Source of the DNA: Holophagae bacterium
GTDB lineage: Bacteria > Acidobacteriota > Holophagae > Acanthopleuribacterales > Acanthopleuribacteraceae
Direction of reading: 5' to 3'
Length of the DNA stretch: 64,000 nucleotides
Assembly (NCBI GenBank): GCA_029263455.1
Contig: JAJCXM010000012.1
Coordinates: 16,172-80,171, forward strand
The notes below the pieces were generated by a model. The model was given only the letters and a program-made list of their open reading frames with translations, did not search any database and was not told where the DNA came from. The stretch's first letter is position 1. Each line of letters begins with the position of its first letter. This document shows, one piece after another, positions 59,117-64,000 of the stretch. A program made the position numbers and the translations under genes.

Positions 59117-59904
59117 TCAGCCCCATCCATCAACCAGTGCGCTTCGTTTGGCTTGGCTTCTCTGAGTCCAACGAATTGCACATGGTGGATGGGAATCTGA
59201 CCGTCTTGAGCGCTTATATCTCGCTTAGTGGGGAAGATCCAACCCGAAAAGTTAAGCGGTTCGCTCCAGATAGCTTCGAAAACGATGTCGTTGCCAGCAA
59301 GCAAGGGCGCAGGACTTACGAGCGATCGGATGAGTCCCGTCTCAACATCAAAACCCAGGTACCATGTTGGGTCTGACTCATCGCCAGGCACTTCTATCCA
59401 GTTGTATATGTCGTGCGACTTAGCAAATTCCCCGGCAAAATTGATTTGTGTGTTGTCCTCCAAATTGAAGGGTAGCCCTGCCATAAAAGCGAATGCTTTC
59501 ATCACAAAAGCTAGCCGCACGTCATCTGCCAGGGACCGATTTCCGCCTTGAATTTGTTCGAGCCTTTGACCGTCCCAAATCCAGCCGTTGCCGTTAGCCA
59601 AATCGGCTTCAGTTACTGACATCATAATGCGTGACTGATGAACGTCGATGACCAAGAACATGCGATCACTTGGCCAAGGCCGCCTGAAACGCGCAAAGCC
59701 GACCCATTGATCATCCAATTCAACAAATAGAATGGGCAACTGTTTAAAAGCGCGTTTACCGCCATGGGCATGTATCGCATGTTTTATGATCGTCTGCGCT
59801 GTTGTGATGTCGTCTGACCCTGTCGGGCTCCGGGTATGACGATCCTTCAATACACCTGTGCAGGACGACGCCAGAAACACCAATAAACCAAGTAAATAGC
59901 GCAT
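59110..59904 (-). CDS. Predicted lipoprotein, unknown function
   Basis: I choose the ATG at 59904, giving MRYLLGLLVFLASSC with a lipobox cysteine at residue 15; the frame is open to 59946. The ~264-residue protein has alternating hydrophobic beta segments (WVGFARFRRPW, TWYLGFDVETGLI, WIFPTKRDIS) and an early AHGGKRAFKQL. This is reminiscent of LolA/outer-membrane-lipoprotein-type folds, but I cannot assign a family. It converges on add, overlapping by 7 nt, and diverges from the DoxX gene. Confidence 0.65.
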   Translation of the reverse strand: MRYLLGLLVFLASSCTGVLKDRHTRSPTGSDDITTAQTIIKHAIHAHGGKRAFKQLPILFVELDDQWVGFARFRRPWPSDRMFLVIDVHQSRIMMSVTEADLANGNGWIWDGQRLEQIQGGNRSLADDVRLAFVMKAFAFMAGLPFNLEDNTQINFAGEFAKSHDIYNWIEVPGDESDPTWYLGFDVETGLIRSLVSPAPLLAGNDIVFEAIWSEPLNFSGWIFPTKRDISAQDGQIPIHHVQFVGLREAKPNEAHWLMDGADQ

Positions 59905-60094
59905 GCCCAAGCATAGATGGATTCTGGTCATAAATGAAGCTGTCATAACAGGGCGTTCATCCTTCCTTGCTATTAAGGATCCGCTTTCATTTTGAGTCGC
60001 TTCCTCAACGATCGCTCTCTCAAATCAAGGCCGCTCCGAGCATGAAGTCGTGGTACATTGCCCAATCAAACACGTTGAAATGGAGAATTCATTC

Positions 60095-60478
60095 ATGAAG
60101 ATGTTGGACAAGTATGCGGATCATGCTTATGCGTTGATGCGCATTATCACTGGCTTAATGTTCACGTTTCACGGCGTGCAGAAAATATTTGGCGTGCTGG
60201 CGGACAGGCAGACCGCTCTCTTTTCTCAATCCTGGTTTGGCGGTCTCATCGAGCTAGTAGGCGGAGCGTTGGTGCTGCTCGGATTCTATTCACGTTGGGC
60301 TGCTTTTGTGTGCAGCGGCACTATGGCTGTCGCCTATTTTCAGTTCCATTGGAAATTCCAGTTGGGTGCCCAGTTTTTCCCTACCATTAACCGAGGAGAA
60401 CTGGCTGTTCTGTACTGTTTCGTCTTCTTGTTGATCTTCACACGAGGTGGTGTGAAATGGTGCATCAACAATAAGTAG
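60095..60478 (+). CDS. DoxX family membrane protein
   Basis: The 127-residue protein has four membrane helices and the DoxX pattern: ALMRIITGLMFTFHGVQKIFG, GGLIELVGGALVLLGFYSRWAAF, MAVAYFQFHWK and LAVLYCFVFLLIFTRGG. DoxX-type proteins sit in the inner membrane. Some link to thiosulfate/quinone chemistry or redox stress, but the role here is unknown. I choose the ATG at 60095 because GGAG lies about 8 nt upstream; earlier in-frame ATGs exist at 60080 and 60050. Confidence 0.85.
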   Translation: MKMLDKYADHAYALMRIITGLMFTFHGVQKIFGVLADRQTALFSQSWFGGLIELVGGALVLLGFYSRWAAFVCSGTMAVAYFQFHWKFQLGAQFFPTINRGELAVLYCFVFLLIFTRGGVKWCINNK

Positions 60479-60562
60479 AATATGCGGCCGTAAGGACAAA
60501 GATTTTGCGAGGCTGTTAACAAGTCTGTAAGGTTGCGCTATCCCTAATTGGAAAAAGAATCG

Positions 60563-60589
60563 TTGTGAAGCGGAAGCTGCCGCTATAAT
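60563..60589 (+). promoter_or_regulatory. surE promoter, possibly leaderless
   Basis: A perfect TATAAT (60584-60589) ends 6 nt before the surE ATG (60596). TTGTGA (60563-60568) is a -35 candidate with a short 15-bp spacer. Transcription would start at or within 1-2 nt of the ATG. No Shine-Dalgarno sequence is present. Confidence 0.5.
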
Positions 60590-60595
60590 TTGCCC

Positions 60596-61369
60596 ATGAA
60601 ACAACCAATCATTCTTATTTCAAATGACGACGGTTACTTTGCGGAGGGTCATAGCGCGTTACGTGACGCGCTAAAACCGTTGGGTCGTGTGATCAGTGTA
60701 GCGCCCGATCGGGACTGCTCTGGGATTAGCCACAAGCTTTCTATCCACACACCTCTACGTTTACGTGAAGTAGGAACAGACTCATATGCGATCAATGGCA
60801 GCCCGGCAGATTGTGTGCATTTAGCCATCCATGCGGTGCTTGAAGAAGAAAAGCCGGACATCCTTATTTCTGGCATCAATCATGGATTGAACTTGGGTGA
60901 AGATGTCGCCTATTCGGGCACCGTCGCTGCCGCATTTGAAGGATTCGCACAAGGTATCCCGTCTATTGCGGTATCGGCAGGTCGGGCACAGGGAAAATAT
61001 CATTTTGAAAGCGCCGCACAGGTGGCTTTCAAGCTGACCAATCGACTGCTCAGCGGTGATGAGCTGATGCGACAAGCGGTTTGGAACGTCAATGTCCCAC
61101 CTGGTGACTTAAGGGGCGTTCGATTTGCCCGTTTAGACAATCGCAGTTTTAAGAGTTCAGTGGTCAAAAGAACGGATCCACGTGGACACGATTATTATTG
61201 GTTGGGTCCTTATTACCCTGAGTTCAAACGGGGAGAGCAAACCGACTATGCCACTTATCAAAGTGGCTTTGTATCGGTGACGCCACTCAAAGTAGAAATG
61301 ACCCATGAACAGGTTTTGACGGCCTTACTCAAGGACACATCGGGTCATGGACTGTTAACCGGCTTTTAG
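60596..61369 (+). CDS. surE: 5'/3'-nucleotidase SurE
   Basis: SurE dephosphorylates nucleoside 5'- and 3'-monophosphates in stationary phase. The metal-binding ISNDDGY (N10, D11, D12), SGISHKLSIHTPL, NGSPADCVHLAI, SGINHGLNLGEDVAYSGTVAAA and VNVPP motifs are all present in 257 residues, the usual length. The start at ATG 60596 has no ribosome site. Unlike the E. coli arrangement (surE-pcm), it is not followed by another gene but by the long repeat region. Confidence 0.95.
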   Translation: MKQPIILISNDDGYFAEGHSALRDALKPLGRVISVAPDRDCSGISHKLSIHTPLRLREVGTDSYAINGSPADCVHLAIHAVLEEEKPDILISGINHGLNLGEDVAYSGTVAAAFEGFAQGIPSIAVSAGRAQGKYHFESAAQVAFKLTNRLLSGDELMRQAVWNVNVPPGDLRGVRFARLDNRSFKSSVVKRTDPRGHDYYWLGPYYPEFKRGEQTDYATYQSGFVSVTPLKVEMTHEQVLTALLKDTSGHGLLTGF

Positions 61370-61497
61370 GGTTCACCACTAATATCGTTAACCCTGGTGC
61401 CTCCGAAAACGCCATAGCGAGACTGGATATAGCCCCGACCGCGAGGTCGGGGTAACGTCAAAAGAAGATTCTGAGCCCTTTCGGGCGGCCCATCAAG

Positions 61498-61760
61498 CAT
61501 CAAGAACGTGAGTCTGCGCTTCCTCGGCGCGGCGTAACGCGTGAAGCCGGCCAGCCGGAGGTTCGGCAGTAGCCCTCATCCTGCAAATAAACGACGCTAC
61601 ATTTCATTTCATAACCGTACCTAATCCCCAACCTCCTGCCGCCCGATGGGGCTCTTTTTGGTGAAGGACGCTAAACCCCGGCCTTACGAGCGGGGCTAAA
61701 TTCTGCCGCCTCGATGAGGCTAAAAACCAGGGCATACTGGGTGACACGCACCGGTTTAAG
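61498..61760 (+). repeat. 263-bp tandem repeat, unit 1
   Basis: It begins CATCAAGAACGTGAG and contains module B, an AT-rich middle (CTACATTTCATTTCATAACC), and inverted module A'. The next unit starts exactly 263 bp later with no length change. Confidence 0.88.
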
Positions 61761-62023
61761 CATCAAGAGTGTGAGTCCGCGCTTCCTCGGCGCGGCGTAA
61801 TTAATGAAGCCGGCCAGCCGGAGGTTCGGCTGTAGCCCTCATCCTGCAAATAAACGACGCTACATTTCATTTCATAACCGTACCTAATCCCCAACCTCCT
61901 GCCGCCCGATGGGGCTCTTTTTGGTGAAGGACGCTAAACCCCGGCCTTACGACCGGGGCTAAATTCTGCCGCCTCGGTGAGGCTGAAAACCAGGGCATAC
62001 TGGTCGACACGCGCTGGTTTAAG
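61761..62023 (+). repeat. 263-bp tandem repeat, unit 2
   Basis: It begins CATCAAGAGTGTGAG. By eye it differs from unit 1 at about 15 of 263 positions. These cluster in the B hairpin loop and the last 25 bp, while the central ~110 bp are nearly identical. Confidence 0.88.
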
Positions 62024-62107
62024 CATCAAGAGTGTGAGTCCGCGCTTCCTCGGCGCGGCGTAACGCGTGAAGCTGGCTAGCCGGAGGTTCGGCTGTAGCG
62101 CTCATCC
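62024..62107 (+). repeat. Partial third unit of the 263-bp repeat
   Basis: It repeats CATCAAGAGTGTGAG and module B through GGAGGTTCGGCTGTAGC, then departs after CTCATCC and joins the flank of module A. Confidence 0.8.
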
Positions 62108-62213
62108 ACGGTGCGCCCCAGGAGATGAAGAACGACATCGATGAGCTTGCTCAGCGAGCGTAAAGCTTCAAATACTCGACTCATGTTCCCAAAGCGCCAT
62201 AGCGCGACAGGAT

Positions 62214-62270
62214 ATAGCCCCGACCGTGAGGTCGGGGTAACGTCAAAAAAAGATTCTGAGCCCCTTCGGC
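62214..62270 (+). repeat. Repeat module A, copy 3
   Basis: CCCCGACC (62218-62225) pairs with GGTCGGGG (62230-62237), followed by AACGTC and GAGCCCCTTCGG. The tail is degenerate compared with copies 1 and 2. Confidence 0.75.
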
Positions 62271-62453
62271 GAGGCCTCAAGAATGTGAGTCCGCGCTTCC
62301 TCGGCGCGGCGTGATTAATGAAGCCGGCCAGCCGGAGGTTCGGCTGTAGCCCTTATCGCCCAAATTGATGAACCAGGCTTGGACTCACGTCATCGAAACC
62401 GGAACACCGTCCCTAACCCATGGATCCCAATTGGGCACAAAAATACACAGCCA

Positions 62454-63557
62454 TCATTCGCCTTTTCTAAAGGCCCAAGCCCAAACAGCCTTACAAATAT
62501 CAAAGAATCGCCAAATGTATAGACCAATCAAGTTGCCATCAGAGCCATAACGACGGCGCATGTAGGCAGGCGTTGGAAAAGCCAAGCCAAATACATAAGC
62601 CACCCTATCCCTGGCATTCAACTGCTTTAGTCGCCTCGCCACACGAAAGACGCGCGACCCCTTACTCGATAGACCGGCTACGGTTGCGTCTTCCACGGAA
62701 TCGCTCTGCCAACCCGTTATATCGGCATCAAAATAGACTTGGCACAGTTCGAGCGCACGGCTGACGGCCGCTTGCCAACCCATCAGCTCGGCAACTTCCT
62801 GCACGTCCGACCATTTAGGTCGCTGCTTTTCCAGCACCAGATGTATATCCAACAGTCGCAAGATCGTCAGTTCTGCCTCTCCATGGGACAAGAAGGCGTG
62901 GGCCGCCAAATAAGCGAGATGCGCGGCTGAATTGAGTTGCTGCGGCGTCGCGTTGCTATCGACGAAACGTCGCATTTCGGCGTAATCGGTGGTGTGAAGC
63001 AGAGCCTTCTCAAACAGAGCGAAATGGGCTTCCAAAGTCACTTGCTTGGCCGGTCCGCCTTCATAGATGTCGTGATGAGTGGTCTGCTTCGCCAATTTAA
63101 TGGCCACTTCGGAGTACGCGGCTGGATAGCTGATCGGTTGATAGCCGCAATCTGCCAGAATCGCGGCCACTTTTGTTCTCTGTGATGGTTCGATCCAGAA
63201 ATCCAAGTCAACCATCGGCCTGCAACTCGTGTCTGGGTAGAGGGCGCCCAGTACGGCGCCTTTTAGCCAGATAGGGTGAATGTCCTGACTCGTGAACAAG
63301 GCATCGATGCGATCCCTTTCGCGCATAAACAAGGTCTGCATCACCAATACTCGACGCGCTTCCTGGCTGAGGGCCTCATGCTGTTTGACCGCTTCGACAT
63401 GGTGAAAGTGGTGCCAAATAAGTGCCGCCAGCGACTGATCTATGGAAGCGTCGCACCATGCGACCCAGCGCGCATCGTCACTAGATGGGTCTGGCCCCCT
63501 ACTGACCAATGCCAGAGTTAAAGGGCGCCAAAAATCAGGTGCTTGGCTGATGGCCAT
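62454..63557 (-). CDS. Nucleotidyltransferase family protein (NTP_transf_5 type)
   Basis: The ~367-residue protein matches the uncharacterised nucleotidyltransferase family PF14907. The core is WLKGAVLGALYPD then RPMVDLDFWIEP, giving the KG...L...YP...R...DLD pattern in which the Asp pair would bind metal. Predominantly helical sequence follows. Such proteins often occur near peptide-tailoring or exopolysaccharide genes, but none is seen here. I choose ATG 63557, with GGGAG 5 nt upstream; a GTG at 63575 is possible. It is flanked by repeat-rich DNA on both sides. Confidence 0.78.
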   Translation of the reverse strand: MAISQAPDFWRPLTLALVSRGPDPSSDDARWVAWCDASIDQSLAALIWHHFHHVEAVKQHEALSQEARRVLVMQTLFMRERDRIDALFTSQDIHPIWLKGAVLGALYPDTSCRPMVDLDFWIEPSQRTKVAAILADCGYQPISYPAAYSEVAIKLAKQTTHHDIYEGGPAKQVTLEAHFALFEKALLHTTDYAEMRRFVDSNATPQQLNSAAHLAYLAAHAFLSHGEAELTILRLLDIHLVLEKQRPKWSDVQEVAELMGWQAAVSRALELCQVYFDADITGWQSDSVEDATVAGLSSKGSRVFRVARRLKQLNARDRVAYVFGLAFPTPAYMRRRYGSDGNLIGLYIWRFFDICKAVWAWAFRKGE

Positions 63558-64000
63558 TCGCTCTCCCACAAACACTCAGCAGACAAACTAACACATGACG
63601 TGCCAAAAGTGGGGAACGCGCAGCTAACAACATCCTTCGTGGAACAGGCATCCCTAAGGCTGTCGCATAAGTCGCTTCAATCGTCTTCAATCTGAGTCCG
63701 AGCTTCCTTGGCGCGGCGTAACTCGTGAAGCCGGCTAGCCGGAGGTTCGAAGTCTCTTTTGGTTGAAAGGAGCTCATTTCAACACAGGCGAGACGCCTGT
63801 GCCACATGGGAGCCATCTGTTGAATAGTGGAACAGGCATCCCTGCCTGTTGAATCTTCAGTTCGATAAAGGAAACATAACTATAAGGAAATAAAGCTGCA
63901 TCCGGTTGTATCGAATCTCTTTGACGACCGTGGTGAAATAGGCACCCTTGCCTGTTGAGTCAAGGTAATCGGACAACGGGAATTACAGAAGTTTTTTGGT
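63558..64000. repeat. Non-coding right end with repeats (locus 3)
   Basis: No supported gene. It holds one long module B (63693-63749) and a palindrome CACAGGCG/CGCCTGTG (63783-63801). A second palindrome, AACAGGCA-TCCC-TGCCTGTT, lies at 63831-63850. Degraded relatives are at 63641-63656 and about 63940-63957. The last 50 bp show nothing recognisable. Confidence 0.7.
63831..63850. repeat. Short palindromic repeat AACAGGCA/TGCCTGTT
   Basis: A perfect 8-bp stem with a TCCC loop. A half copy (GGAACAGGCATCCCT) lies near 63641-63655, and a divergent copy (TAGGCACCCTTGCCTGTTGA) near 63938-63957. Confidence 0.7.

Larger units (their letters stand above)
61370..62453. repeat. Non-coding region with mosaic and tandem repeats (locus 2)
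   Basis: This 1.08-kb gap between surE and the nucleotidyltransferase shows no real gene. Order of modules: A (61429-61489), two tandem 263-bp units each holding B then A', a partial third unit, a second A (62214-62270) with its upstream flank, and a final B (62276-62353). The short frame at 62077-62280 shares TPTSRSGLY with one at 55621-55962 only because both cross module A. Confidence 0.8.

Noticed and set aside
61170..61185. ATCCACGTGGAC palindrome in surE as a third parS
   Set aside because: Only the inner 10 bp match; the outer TGTT/AACA arms are absent.
61530..61570. GGCGTAAC and GGTTCGG pieces resembling integron attC boxes
   Set aside because: The GTTRRRY/RYYYAAC core pair is not met, and no integrase or cassette genes are nearby.
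62077..62280. 67-codon minus-strand frame resembling the one at 55621-55962
   Set aside because: The similarity comes from shared repeat DNA, not from a protein family.
61498..62353. Regular repeats that could suggest a CRISPR array
   Set aside because: Units are 263 bp, not 23-50 bp, with no unique spacers between short repeats and no cas genes.
63693..63755. GGTTCGAAGTC resembling a tRNA T-loop
   Set aside because: No matching T-stem, anticodon arm or acceptor stem; it is the end of module B.

Overview
The window is a bacterial chromosome segment of roughly 50% GC (judged by eye). It is gene-dense and contains the replication origin. I see no phage, plasmid or IS gene, no CRISPR array, no rRNA and no convincing tRNA. 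The gene set points to a Gram-negative-type cell: GyrB of the long form, lipoproteins, Psd, and a TgpA-like transglutaminase. It makes menaquinone by the futalosine route (mqnB, mqnD) and isoprenoids by the MEP route (ispG). Futalosine genes, a bactofilin beside parAB, and many TPR proteins suggest Acidobacteriota or a neighbouring phylum. That placement is inference and only moderately supported.

Layout. 1-6.8 kb (minus strand): an operon-like run psd - lipA - 2-oxoacid dehydrogenase E2 - rlmKL - an HTH/PTS-IIA regulator - a nucleotidyltransferase cut by the left edge. 6.8-12 kb: an AlkD-like repair protein, pyrF, a large secreted protein of unknown function and a TPR/HTH protein. 12.2-23.5 kb (plus strand): a metallo-phosphodiesterase, ispG coupled to a zinc-ribbon TPR protein, uvrC, a lipoprotein with a GspG-like tail, prfA-prmC-murA, a small TPR-like protein, and a GlmU-like acetyltransferase whose uridylyltransferase half is degenerate. 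23.5-26.3 kb (minus): histidine kinase - mqnB - mqnD. 26.4-36.2 kb: ECF sigma/anti-sigma, sdaA, an MFS carrier, transglutaminase-galU, a PAS kinase lacking its phospho-acceptor His, tadA and a small membrane protein.

36.2-54.9 kb is the origin region. To the left on the minus strand lies rpmH-rnpA-yidC-jag, with a chorismatase gene as last member. To the right lie dnaA - (oriC) - dnaN - recF - gyrB - gyrA - transaldolase - mnmE - mnmG - parA - parB - bactofilin - accD. Two parS-type palindromes, in yidC and just upstream of mnmE, flank oriC and supply the likely ParB loading sites.

55.7-64 kb holds folC, adenosine deaminase, a lipoprotein, a DoxX protein, surE and a second type of nucleotidyltransferase. 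These are separated by long non-coding stretches filled with a mosaic of palindromic repeat modules, including a 263-bp tandem duplication. Genes are packed tightly. Starts often overlap the preceding stop (ATGA, GTGA, TTGA, TAATG), and TTG or GTG starts are common (dnaA, parA, prmC, add and others).
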